Positions 58,838 to 64,000 of a DNA stretch of 64,000 nucleotides are shown one piece after another. Each line of letters begins with the position of its first letter. Position 1 is the first letter of the stretch. The notes below the pieces were generated by a model. The model worked only from the letters and a program-made list of their open reading frames with translations. It was not told the DNA's origin and searched no databases. A program made the position numbers and the translations under genes. This stretch comes from Priapulus caudatus (taxonomy: Eukaryota; Priapulida; Priapulimorpha; Priapulimorphida; Priapulidae), in the NCBI RefSeq assembly GCF_000485595.1, contig NW_014578312.1:3162-67161 (forward strand). The letters run 5' to 3'.

Positions 58838-61800
58838 TTCACTCTATATCTCTCTCTCTTTTCCACTTTCTCTCTTCCACTCTCTCTCTTCCCCTCTCTC
58901 TCTGTCTCCGTTTCTCTCTCTCTCCCCCTCTCTTTCGCTGTCTCCGTTTCTCTCTCTCTCCCCCTCTCTTTCGCTGTCTCCGTTTCTCTCTCTCTCCCCC
59001 TCTCTCTCGCTCTTCTTCTTTCCGGGTCCTCGCTCTCTGGATCTCTGTGGAGTCTTGAGTCCAGTCTTTCACACGATGTCGTCTCTCGTTAGGTTCTGCC
59101 CGCGGTGCAAGGCCCACCGCGAGGCTACGAAGCAGATGTCTCTGTGGCGTCTGCCTACGATCCTCATTGTCCAGCTGAAGCGATTCTCCTTCAAGAACCT
59201 CATCTGGCGAGACAAGATAGACAAGATGGTCGTCTATCCAATCAGGTGTGTGTGCTGTGCGGCAGGCTGCTGTCGCAGTGCGTGCAGCGACACGAGCGTG
59301 TGTGCATTGTAGAAGAGAGATCTACTGCTGTGTGTGTGCGCGGCGTGGTGTGGGAGAAGATCTGACCGCTGTGCTCGGCGAGCTGCCGAACTGTGTGGCA
59401 TGTAGAGAGAGATCTACTGCTGTGTGTGTGCGTGCGTGGCGGCTGGGAGACAGATCTACCCGCTGCGCCGTTGCAGCGTTGTGCATGTCGGGCAGCAGAG
59501 TCTACTGCTGTCGTGTGTGATGACCGGCTGGTGTTGGGAGAGAGATCTACCGCTGTGCGTGCGAGCGTGTGTGCATGTAGGAGAAAGATCTACTGCTGTG
59601 TGTGTGCGTGCGTGGGTGTGGGAGAGAGATCTACCGCTGTGCGTGCGAGCGTGTGTGCATGTAGGAGAAAGATCTACTGCTGTGTGTCGCTGCTGCGTAG
59701 GTTGGGAGAGAGATCTACGCTGTGCGTCGCGAGCGTTGTAGTTGTGTCGCACTGTAGTGCAGAAAATCTAAAATGCTTGTTGTGCGTGCGTTGCGTCGCG
59801 TGCCGTGTGGGAGAGAGATCTACTGCCTGTGTGTCGGCTGCCTACATGTGGGAGAGAGGATCTACTGCTGTGTGTATGTGTGCGCGTGCCTCTGGCGCGC
59901 CGCTGGAGAGATATCTTATCGCTGGTGGAGTGTGTGTGTGCCTGCCATGTTAGGAAGAAAAGTCTACTGCGGTGTGTGTGTGATGTGTGTGTGTGTGTGG
60001 TGTGCGTGCGTCCGCTCGGGGAGAGATATCTACTGCCTGTGTGTGTGTGTGTGGGGCTGCGTCGTGGAGAGAGAAGATTCTACTGCTGTGTTGGCATGCG
60101 TGCGCGTGATGTATGTGTGTGTACCTGTGTGAGTGTGTGTTGCTGTTATGTTGTGTTGGAGTGTTGTGACCTTTGACGGTATGTGAGCGTTACTTTGAGG
60201 CAAATCTATGGAGATGCTTAATGTGTCGCTGATGCTGATTCTGGTGAATGACGATGCACGATGATGCAGGATGATGGGTGACGACTGATGATGATGATGT
60301 GACGATGATCGAATAATGATGGTAATGATCGGTAATGATGTGCTGCACGACTAAGGTATGATAATGATTCTGCGTGATGATGAAGAAAATTGATAATGGG
60401 CATAATAGTGGTAATGCTTGTTGATTCCAACCATATATTCACTGAATCCTCACTGCAATGCTAGCCTATTATATATTTCTCTGCTTCAGAGGGCTGGACC
60501 TGAGTCCATACTGGTGTACCCGACTGCAGCCCGGCGACCCGGTGCCCATCTATGATCTGTATGCTGTTGTCAATCACCATGGCAACATCCTAGGTGGCCA
60601 CTACACGACGTATAGCCGCTTGCCCGACTTACTGGACAGTCGTAAGAGTAGTCTGGGTGAGTGTTCGTGTGTTCTGCTGAACTCTCTACTCTCCCTCGAG
60701 CGTTCCTCGCGCCCTCCTGGCTGTTTGCTGCCTATGCTACTCACTGTTTTACTACATGTAGGTAGTAGCCTACTATATCCTATATATTATATATTATATG
60801 ATACTATTATCTTTATACATGCTCCGAAATAAGAAAAAAACAATTGCTGGTTGTCCCTGCGGACTAACCCAGGCTCAAATCAGGTTGTCCGCCAACAATT
60901 TCGTTGTCCCAAAAAAAAAATCCCCAAATCTCCTATTTTCAATCATAATAATATGGTCAGAATAAACACCCAAAAACAGTCGCGGTAGCCAGGATTTTTT
61001 AACAAGGGTGCCAAAAAAACAGCACAACTGCGCAAATAGTGGATGACTTAATAATTTTAATGGCTAGCCTCCGCCTGCCCCTCTCACACCCTACAAGCCT
61101 CATCTACCTTCATCTCTCAATCATTTGTTTGGGTGCCATGTGAAATAGGCGACATTGTTTCATTGTTCTCGTGCCTCCCAAGATATTAATGCTTCAGTGG
61201 CGGGCTCTGGGATTACCAAGGGAGGGTGAAAAAACAAACGGGATGGGGGCGTCCTCCCCAGAAAATTTTGAAAATGTAGTAGATGATCGCAGGAGAATGG
61301 TATTTTGCCAGCACTTTTGAGTACATGTACAGCCTTCATTCTGACTACCAACAAATTCTACTTTTTTTGAACTTTCGGCCAACATAGAATCCCCACTGCA
61401 TGTTGTTTGTTTGCCATGGGCAAAGCCATCGGAAAAATTCAAAATATAATGCGAATAGGAAAATACCAAAATGTAGGGGGGAACTGCTGTTTGCTGTTCC
61501 AATGAACTGACGTTCACCTCTCATAAACTCAGAAAAAGACACATATACCAGTGCTTGGAAATAGCAGCTGGTATGCGTTGCTTGTCCTCACACCATAGTA
61601 TTAATGGCGGGCGCCAGCTATAATGCCTCATGGTAGAACCCCTGAGAAAAACATAAATAAAGGCCGTTTTTTTCGTCAACTTTTTTCTTGGTTGTTCCAC
61701 CGGACAATGTCTCGCAGACTGGCTAGGTTGTCGCCACAAATGTCTGGGTGTCTCGGACAAACCGCGACAACGCTTATTTCGAGCACTGTTATATTACTAG

Positions 61801-62641
61801 TACTTTTACATTGCATATATACTATATGCTAGTATGTATATATACTATATACTATAGTTAGTATACTATATACTATATGTTATATACTTAGCTATACTAA
61901 TATCCTTATATACCTTATTAACATCCATGATACTAATATCTATACTACTATTAATATACTATAGTACAATATACTATAATATTATATGCTATATACCAAT
62001 AGATATCTACTACATACATATCTACATAGATCCTATATTACAATTATTACTATATATTAATGACTATTAGGATATACTACTTACATCCTACATATATCTT
62101 ATTATATTATAATACTAATCTACTATAACATGTATAAGATAATACTACGCACAGCTACGTATGTCGCCGCTACACGCGGGGGCTGGGGGCGTCTATGTCA
62201 ACGGGTATGCCAGTGGGAAGCATGCCTACATTGCATGCACCGTGCCCGTCATTTAAGACTGCCACTCTGTTACAGTGCGCTTTTGTTTTATCTTAGATGG
62301 CGCTCTCTTCCGACGACAGCCACGTCGTACGATGTTAGAGAGGAACGCTTGCGCCAAGTCTGCCTACCTCCTGCTTCTACCACGCAGACGCAAGGCAGCC
62401 ACCACCCCGCCCTTCCCGGCCCCTCCCCCCGGGCGCCGGCGACATTTCCCGCCGCTCACTCGCGCCACCTCTCGCCATGACGATGATGACGACGATGACG
62501 CCGTTCGCCGTCGAAACAGACGAGAACCGCCGAAAGAACTCGGCCGTCGAGTCGCACGTGGCGCCATCTGTGGAGTCGGACTCGCCGTTGGAAGACTCGG
62601 AGAAGGACCTGTCTACACAGACATGGATTACCGTCGACTGA
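45960..62641 (+). CDS. USP19: USP19-like deubiquitinase gene (exons interrupted by misassembly)
   Basis: A multi-exon gene for a USP19-type ubiquitin-specific protease, which removes ubiquitin from substrates and, through its CS domains, works with Hsp90-type chaperones in protein quality control. Plus-strand exons: 45960-46041, 46695-46817, 47174-47304, 47907-47971, 48152-48195, 48310-48410, gap, 49105-~49160, ~53160-53232, 54363-54457, 55208-55387, 55842-55985, 56111-~56240, 58023-58169, 58510-58579, 59093-59245, 60490-60656 and 62297-62641. Most neighbouring exons agree in phase. The middle exons (CS2 core, Cys box, QHDAQEF, DLNR) are found only inverted at 49.6-53.1 kb, or displaced. The zinc-finger exon of the USP domain (CPxC) was not found. 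A C-terminal membrane anchor, present in one human isoform, is not seen. Confidence 0.9.
46250..46496. mobile_element. Fold-back MITE in USP19 intron 1
   Basis: The left end AGGGTCTATGTTCCCCAGGG, then TACTGCCGGAACGTACCCTG, is inverted at the right end (CAGGGTACGTTCCGGCAGTA, then CCCTGGGGGACATAGACCCT). The core holds CCCTAATCCTAACCCTAACC. About 245 bp, no coding capacity. A partial relative is at 30.63-30.80 kb. Confidence 0.85.
46695..47304 (+). CDS. USP19: USP19 first CS domain (two exons)
   Basis: Exons 46695-46817 and 47174-47304 encode CGWTQDERHVKVNIDVGAGV, IIETNLCHVKLKG, DGRKWRCDLFAPIQEE and VRLTLVKFEPNVHWQQLQ. The W-x-Q-D start, the strand pattern and the closing L-x-K-x-x-x-x-x-W are those of a CS (p23-like) beta-sandwich, a chaperone co-factor fold. 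Splice phases agree: 1 between the two exons and 0 after the second. Confidence 0.85.
47907..48410 (+). CDS. USP19: USP19 linker and start of second CS domain (three exons)
   Basis: Exon 47907-47971 encodes an acidic/basic linker (EKLPVMEAEKEKESEATDKP). Exon 48152-48195 gives TYAISLAKHNWYEK. Exon 48310-48410 gives AGFMVVNVYVKRTRKDVVKI and FQESSFQVIFAT. NWYEK followed by VVNVYVK and FQVIF is the second CS domain of USP19. All three have consensus splice sites and matching phases (0, 1, 0). The last ends in phase 2, which fits the CS2-core exon now found only on the minus strand (37080 or 53069). Confidence 0.85.
48571..48861. other. Assembly gap (291 N)
   Basis: The unresolved stretch in the USP19-like gene between the two halves of the second CS domain. 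The bases just before it match, on the opposite strand, the edge of the displaced block at 37125-37153. That block and its twin at 49.6-53.1 kb probably belong here. Confidence 1.
48910..49020. repeat. (CCT)n-rich simple repeat
   Basis: CTCCTCCTCCTT-type pyrimidine repeats right after the N gap; probably why the assembly broke here. Confidence 0.85.
49105..49265 (+). CDS. USP19: USP19 end of second CS domain (exon end uncertain)
   Basis: After a TTTTTCTTCGCAG acceptor the frame gives GTEMVEQTDCRMSS, which fits the VEPxxC turn that closes the second CS domain. The incoming phase 2 matches the CS2-core exon. The frame is lost at about 49155. Another frame continues KRRRLWPRRCSIQSL, resembling the end of the domain, so a base error in this exon is likely. 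The exact 3' end is not clear. Confidence 0.5.
49640..49750 (-). pseudogene. USP19: DLNR exon, noisy inverted copy
   Basis: The minus strand reads TLNRVKRSLAWVDPERPESE where the clean copy (42913) reads DLNRVKKKPYVVNPEDQAER. Several one-base changes shift the frame. It ends in CARHVDI, corresponding to AHDMW in another frame. Confidence 0.65.
50109..50208 (-). pseudogene. USP19: QHDAQEF exon, noisy inverted copy
   Basis: The minus strand reads HLVSLEGEPKLTGFAAPRRA where the clean copy reads HLVSLKANQFTGFAQHDAQE. It is 100 bases instead of 93 and therefore frameshifted. Splice-site sequences on both sides are conserved. Confidence 0.7.
51430..51590 (-). pseudogene. USP19: USP Cys-box exon, copy B (frame disturbed)
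   Basis: The minus strand gives GAGFTGLDNLGKHVLLMNSV and AQALRTHGD, an altered version of the USP Cys box GLxNLGNTCFMNSxLQAL. The catalytic Cys is lost through a missing or extra base. Copy A at 35.5 kb has different errors at the same place, which points to read errors rather than decay. Confidence 0.7.
52994..53069 (-). pseudogene. USP19: USP19 CS2-core exon, copy B
   Basis: Encodes DEKFLSMHEDTDKDTLFSWH and RHALK; the end differs from copy A (WTVMLR) through added bases. The acceptor TTTTCGTCAACAG and a GTGAG donor are present. Confidence 0.7.
53160..53232 (+). CDS. USP19: USP19 exon, 3' part (TVEEMMEQVY)
   Basis: In one plus-strand frame, LRLSVDATVEEMMEQVYTKT is followed by GVHPHC and a GTGAGT donor, phase 0. 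This matches the ubiquitin-like segment of the USP19 catalytic domain just before the exon at 54363. The 5' part is missing. Here the inverted block ends and the plus-strand gene resumes in mid-exon, which places the assembly junction at about 53130-53160. Confidence 0.65.
53360..54243. repeat. Two ~275-bp direct copies in a USP19 intron
   Basis: 53360-53635 and 53970-54243 share CGTATTTTTTCAGCAAATGT, CCAAAGAAAATTTGGCAGAC and GGCAGGGAGTCCGTTGGACT at the same spacing. The 330 bases between them are unrelated. GGACTCCCT motifs recur inside each copy. Confidence 0.85.
54363..54457 (+). CDS. USP19: USP19 exon (QRIFEMYKGKIHKFF)
   Basis: An exon between a TTTTTTTTTGCAG acceptor and a GTGAGT donor. 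It encodes QRIFEMYKGKIHKFFSRGAT, then LGSPVPTDILFV. This is the region just before the MYND insertion in the USP19 catalytic domain. Incoming phase 0 fits the exon ending at 53232. Outgoing phase 2 fits the exon at 55208. Confidence 0.8.
54859..55135. repeat. Intron copies of the next exon's acceptor and first bases
   Basis: GTTTGAGGTTCTATCGGAGG plus CGCTGGCA at 54859-54886 is identical to the first 28 bases of the exon at 55208. It is preceded by a similar GCATCTGGCGTCTRTC...CAG. A third, shorter copy is at 55114-55135. This minisatellite carries extra splice acceptors. Confidence 0.85.
55208..55985 (+). CDS. USP19: USP19 MYND zinc finger (two exons)
   Basis: Exon 55208-55387 encodes VFEVLSEALAGEPIVEVFVI and CSFCRREYESSSRLKRCAKC, then YRAAYCDQ. 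Exon 55842-55985 continues QCQRSHWSQHKQSCKEMPDI, then VGCPFVVSLPRSR and LCQYMEAYSR. The ligands C-x2-C, C-x2-C, YC-x3-C, H-x3-C form a MYND finger, which in USP19 is inserted in the catalytic domain and binds proline-rich partners. The intron splits the finger, phase 2 on both sides. All ligands are present and the frame is clean. Confidence 0.92.
55415..55510. repeat. (TTG)n tract and duplicated exon end with donor
   Basis: (TTA/TTG)n is followed at 55477-55512 by GAAGTGCTACAAAGCTGCCT, then ACTGCGACCAGTAAGCATG. This is a near copy of the exon end and donor at 55363-55398. Confidence 0.85.
56111..56240 (+). CDS. USP19: USP19 exon with poly-alanine tract
   Basis: After a TTGTTTGCAG acceptor, phase 2: YSVNVFQPPVKLLQNDQTG, a run of about nine Ala from a (GGC)n tract, then a Ser run. 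YSVxVFQPP is the strongly conserved start of the segment after the MYND finger. The donor is unclear; the frame would stop at 56265. The next certain USP19 exon (58023) needs phase 1. Confidence 0.75.
56245..56363. repeat. 33-bp tandem repeat leading into the kinase exon
   Basis: Three to four copies of TCTCAGTAACCCAGTCTTGC plus CTTGTCTCACATG. The unit is a multiple of three and stays open in the frame of the kinase exon, as repeats of SHVSVTQSCLV. Each copy includes a potential GTAACC donor and a CTCAG acceptor-like end. Confidence 0.85.
56364..56513 (+). CDS. Met/Ron-like tyrosine kinase exon (glycine-rich loop start)
   Basis: A 150-base open exon, phase 1 in and out, between a CATGTCTCAG acceptor and a GTAGGG donor. 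It encodes DYGLVPRLRGGEGDGEACGG, an acidic part, and LLLRDQFIDRDRVILGDVIG with QG. The end is the start of a receptor tyrosine kinase domain. I-P/D-R-x-x-L-x-x-V-I-G-Q/R-G-H-F-G-C-V-Y is the Met/Ron signature. It lies inside the USP19-like gene, on the same strand, between the poly-Ala exon and the exon at 58023. It could be a Met-gene fragment joined here by misassembly, or a captured exon. Confidence 0.75.
56660..56775. repeat. Palindromic MITE between the kinase exons
   Basis: AAATGATCGGGAGTTAATAA, then TGACAAATTATTG, is mirrored by CAAATTATTTGTCATTATTA, then ACTCCTGAAATGATCG. The arms are about 40 bases and the loop is TTTAATT-rich. Confidence 0.8.
57219..57299 (+). CDS. Met/Ron-like tyrosine kinase exon (P-loop end and VVVK lysine)
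   Basis: An 81-base exon, phase 1 on both sides, between a TCGTACAG acceptor and a GTAAGC donor. It encodes HFGCVYKGVLVNKSDGEREV and VVKTLN. Spliced to 56513 it completes G-x-G-H-F-G-C-V-Y, the ATP-binding loop, and the beta-3 motif V-V-V-K with the catalytic Lys. The exon limits are those I recall for the vertebrate MET gene, where the same segment is a small separate exon. The following kinase exons (alpha-C helix, HRD, DFG) were not found in the window, so no active kinase can be made from these two. Confidence 0.85.
57715..57962. repeat. CCAAT-containing minisatellite (~26 bp unit, 10 copies)
   Basis: AGCAACCAATAGCAGCGCGC-type units repeat every 24-27 bases just before the exon at 58023. 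Nine copies keep CCAAT; one has CCAGT. Confidence 0.9.
58023..58169 (+). CDS. USP19: USP19 exon (LAMDWNNREKLAGWV)
   Basis: An exon between a CGTCGTTGCAG acceptor and a GTAAGC donor, phase 1 in and 1 out. It encodes DGVLELTGCRRLLAMDWNNR, EKLAGWVMVQSKELDYDNDG and an Asp-rich end. LAMDWNNxEKL...VxxKELD corresponds to the strand before the second half of the USP domain in USP19. Confidence 0.85.
58420..58530. repeat. Tandem duplication of a splice acceptor and exon start
   Basis: The 52-base unit containing CTTATTCCTTTATATATCTC, TACAGAACAGATAACGCTGG and AGCAATGTCT occurs twice (from about 58424 and 58476). The downstream copy is used in the gene model; the upstream copy offers an identical acceptor. 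Confidence 0.95.
58510..58579 (+). CDS. USP19: USP19 exon (ITLEQCLSIFTEPEKL)
   Basis: Encodes KQITLEQCLSIFTEPEKLSP and EEAW. LEQCLxxFTxPExLxPEEAW is the helix leading into the second USP zinc half-site. The donor GTAAGA is in phase 2, and the final Trp codon is completed by the next exon at 59093. This phase match is exact. Confidence 0.9.
58775..59010. repeat. (TC)n tract and ~45-bp minisatellite
   Basis: Pure CTCTCT runs are followed by three copies of CTGTCTCCGTTTCTCTCTCT plus CTCCCCCTCTCTTTCG. The long pyrimidine run precedes the acceptor at 59092. Confidence 0.95.
59093..59245 (+). CDS. USP19: USP19 exon (CPRCKAHREATKQMSLWRLP)
   Basis: Encodes FCPRCKAHREATKQMSLWRL, PTILIVQLKRFSFKNLIWRD and KIDKMVVYPIR. 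C-P-x-C is the second zinc half-site of the USP finger. LPxxLIVQLKRFSF is the standard USP strand. The donor GTGTGT is in phase 2 and fits the exon at 60490. The frame is clean and closely matches the family. Confidence 0.95.
59310..60080. repeat. GAGAGAGATCTACTGCTGTG minisatellite
   Basis: A unit of about 60-65 bases with GAGAGATCTACYGCTGTG and GTGTGTGCATGTAGG parts recurs more than ten times, with growing numbers of small changes. The long open frames in it come from the repeat and are not genes. Confidence 0.85.
60490..60656 (+). CDS. USP19: USP19 exon with the catalytic His box
   Basis: Encodes GLDLSPYWCTRLQPGDPVPI, YDLYAVVNHHGNILGGHYTT and YSRLPDLLDSRKSSLG. YDLYAVxNHxGxxxGGHYTxY is the His box; the His of GGHYT is the general base of the catalytic triad. 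Incoming phase 2 matches 59245. Outgoing phase 1 is followed by the last exon. Confidence 0.95.
60660..62296. other. Last USP19 intron, no exon seen
   Basis: Holds a mixed region (60840-61700) with no supported frame, and a long TATAC/TACTA-rich simple-repeat stretch from about 61800 to 62120. Confidence 0.5.
62297..62641 (+). CDS. USP19: USP19 last exon (frame disturbed)
   Basis: After a TTTTATCTTAG acceptor, the pieces WR, LF, DDS and then KSAYLL and RRRK appear in changing frames. They are what is expected of the closing USP block (W-R-L-F-D-D-S ... Y-x-L-F-Y-x-R-R), with at least two extra or missing bases between 62303 and 62385. A clean acidic tail, ETDENRRKNSAVESHVAPSV and ESDSPLEDSEKDLSTQTWIT, ends at TGA 62639-62641. 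The Asp of the catalytic triad lies in the DDS part. The lesions look like sequencing errors, because the codons on both sides are conserved. Confidence 0.7.
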
Positions 62642-62679
62642 CATCGCGTTGCCTGCAGCCCCTGTGCATGCAGCGCCCC

Positions 62680-62860
62680 TAGCATGCATGCCAGCGCCCC
62701 AGCATGCATGCCAGCGCCCCAGCATGCATGCGCAGGCGCCGCCCTGCTGCATGCAGCGCCCCCGCATGCATCGCCCTGAGCAGCAGCGCCCCAGCATGCA
62801 TGCAGCGCCCCCTGCATGCATGCAGCACCCCCAGCATGCATGCAGCGCCCCCTTGTGTAC
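62680..62860. repeat. 20-bp minisatellite CAGCGCCCCAGCATGCATGC
   Basis: About nine units with small variations directly after the USP19 stop codon. Each contains the GCATGC palindrome. In the 3' untranslated part of the mRNA these would form short hairpins. Confidence 0.95.
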
Positions 62861-64000
62861 ACGCTGTCGAGTAAGGTAACGCACACGGCCGGTGGAATCG
62901 TGCTGCCCCCTGTACGCGTGGCTGAAGGAAAGGCTGGTAGACATGTGGTGCCCTCTTCATCATCGCACCTATCCAGTGTGCGAGCGGCGTTTCTTGGGTT
63001 GACCGAAACAAGCAGCGCAGGACGTGGCGCCCCCTACCACCATACTATCCGACAGGGTTCCGGCGGATACTTTTGTCTCTTTAGTTTAACAATCGCCGGT
63101 CACATTTTAATTGTGTTGTAACGGTGTTCTGTTGCTGACTTGCTCCTCGCGAGTTTTTCTAGACGTCGTTGGCACACGGATGCATATTTTTGGGATTACC
63201 GTTTATTCTTGCTATTGAACTGAATGGTTGCCACACATGTGTAAAAAAAGCTTAGGGTCCGTGGCAGAGCTGCAAGGCTTTAAGTGAGAGTATCGCCAGG
63301 TAGAACTGGGTGAACTAGTATAATGCGGTGCAGCATTGAAAAGATTTATATCCTTAAATTAAATTATCTCGGGCGGAGTAAGGAAAACGTGAGTTTGAGA
63401 ACGTGAGTCTGAGAACGTGAGTCATTAAAACAAGGTTGTATTCAAGTGTTACGTGTTACATATAAATAAGTGCTATTTATTCAGATGTACGAGTATTGTA
63501 TAGTTTACAATGTGATAGGTTTCAATGAATTTTACACTGTTTGTGAATTTTTAACAATCCCCCTCCCGCTTTTTTTTCTCGCATTTATACTCGTTACTAC
63601 CAGAAAGAGTGGCAACACTGGCTCATCTGTGTCCATTTTGATTCGTCGCATTCTAACCCGCAAGTCGAACTATAGCAGGGTTATCAGAGACATCGTAAAA
63701 TGTTTGAACTTTAGAAGATGTGTCGAACGCCGTGCGAATACTATACGGTGAAAGTACTACTGAATACTTCTTACCCTGTTCAACTGTTAGTAGATGCATC
63801 ATGAAAGGGTTAGCATCGTATGTTTTGATGACTGTCGATGACTTTATGATCTTATGGAAACACGGAAGACCCGTTTGTATCTTTCTATCCAATATTCCTC
63901 ATGTATTCCTAGACTACGTGCGTTTTCCAGACGTTGCGCATCCGTGTATGCGCGTGAAATTTTATATACAGTTTTCATCATATCAACGTTTTCGAATGTG
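62861..64000. other. Downstream sequence, no gene seen
   Basis: Probably the rest of the USP19 3' region and intergenic DNA. GAACGTGAGTYTGA-type units recur at 63388-63425. Frames at 63470-63892 have no recognisable features. Confidence 0.4.

Noticed and set aside
59248-60176. Long Cys-rich frames in the GAGAGATCTACTGC minisatellite
   Set aside because: Open in several frames because the repeat lacks stops; located in an intron between two perfect USP19 exons.
62275-62682. 135-codon frame with DDDDDDD tract as a separate gene
   Set aside because: It overlaps the last USP19 exon in another frame; the conserved USP blocks and the acidic tail explain the region better.
1-64000. CRISPR arrays, bacterial operons, tRNA or rRNA genes
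   Set aside because: The DNA is from an animal nucleus; the tandem repeats lack unique spacers, and I saw no cloverleaf or rRNA sequence.

Overview
This window is animal (metazoan) nuclear DNA. The genes are split by introns with consensus splice sites, gene density is low, and arrays of the vertebrate-type telomere repeat (CCCTAA/TTAGGG) lie inside the sequence. The gene families seen (MCPH1-like tandem BRCT, USP19-like deubiquitinase, THAP/P-element transposase, Met-type kinase exons) fit a marine invertebrate. I cannot name the species. There are three N gaps (11093-11102, 37154-37163, 48571-48861). Parts of the sequence show dense one-base insertions and deletions, as if gaps had been filled with noisy long reads.

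Layout. 0.57-1.65 kb, minus: the 3' end of a microcephalin (MCPH1)-like gene. 1.65-4.71 kb, minus: a THAP9/P-element-type transposase gene with frameshifts; its last reading frame runs into the MCPH1-like segment. 5.86-6.33 kb, plus: the 3' tail of a non-LTR retrotransposon reverse transcriptase. 6.3-15 kb: mostly repeats, including a fold-back element with a telomere-repeat core and a pogo/Tigger-type element. 15.0-21.2 kb, minus: a decayed or error-ridden coding region, unidentified, ending in a PHD-like finger. 21.9-33.4 kb, minus: six spliced exons of a gene that starts with an SGNH-hydrolase fold, with many MITEs and fold-back elements in its introns. 34.6-45.3 kb: rearranged USP19 pieces and two large inverted-repeat structures. 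45.96-62.64 kb, plus: the main USP19-like gene, with two CS domains, the USP catalytic domain and an inserted MYND finger. 62.6-64 kb: a minisatellite, then nothing recognisable.

Two points stand out. First, the USP19 locus is tangled. Exons that should fill the 48571-48861 gap appear in reverse orientation at 49.6-53.1 kb, again at 34.6-37.15 kb, and as a clean plus-strand copy at 42.0-43.06 kb between the arms of a ~6 kb palindrome. Assembly error is the most likely explanation. Second, two exons encoding the start of a Met/Ron-type tyrosine kinase (glycine loop and catalytic lysine) lie inside the USP19-like gene. They are on the same strand, both are phase 1-1 and both are multiples of three, so they could be spliced in without breaking the frame. 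Several USP19 introns also carry tandem duplications that copy splice sites. None of the genes form an operon; each is read alone.
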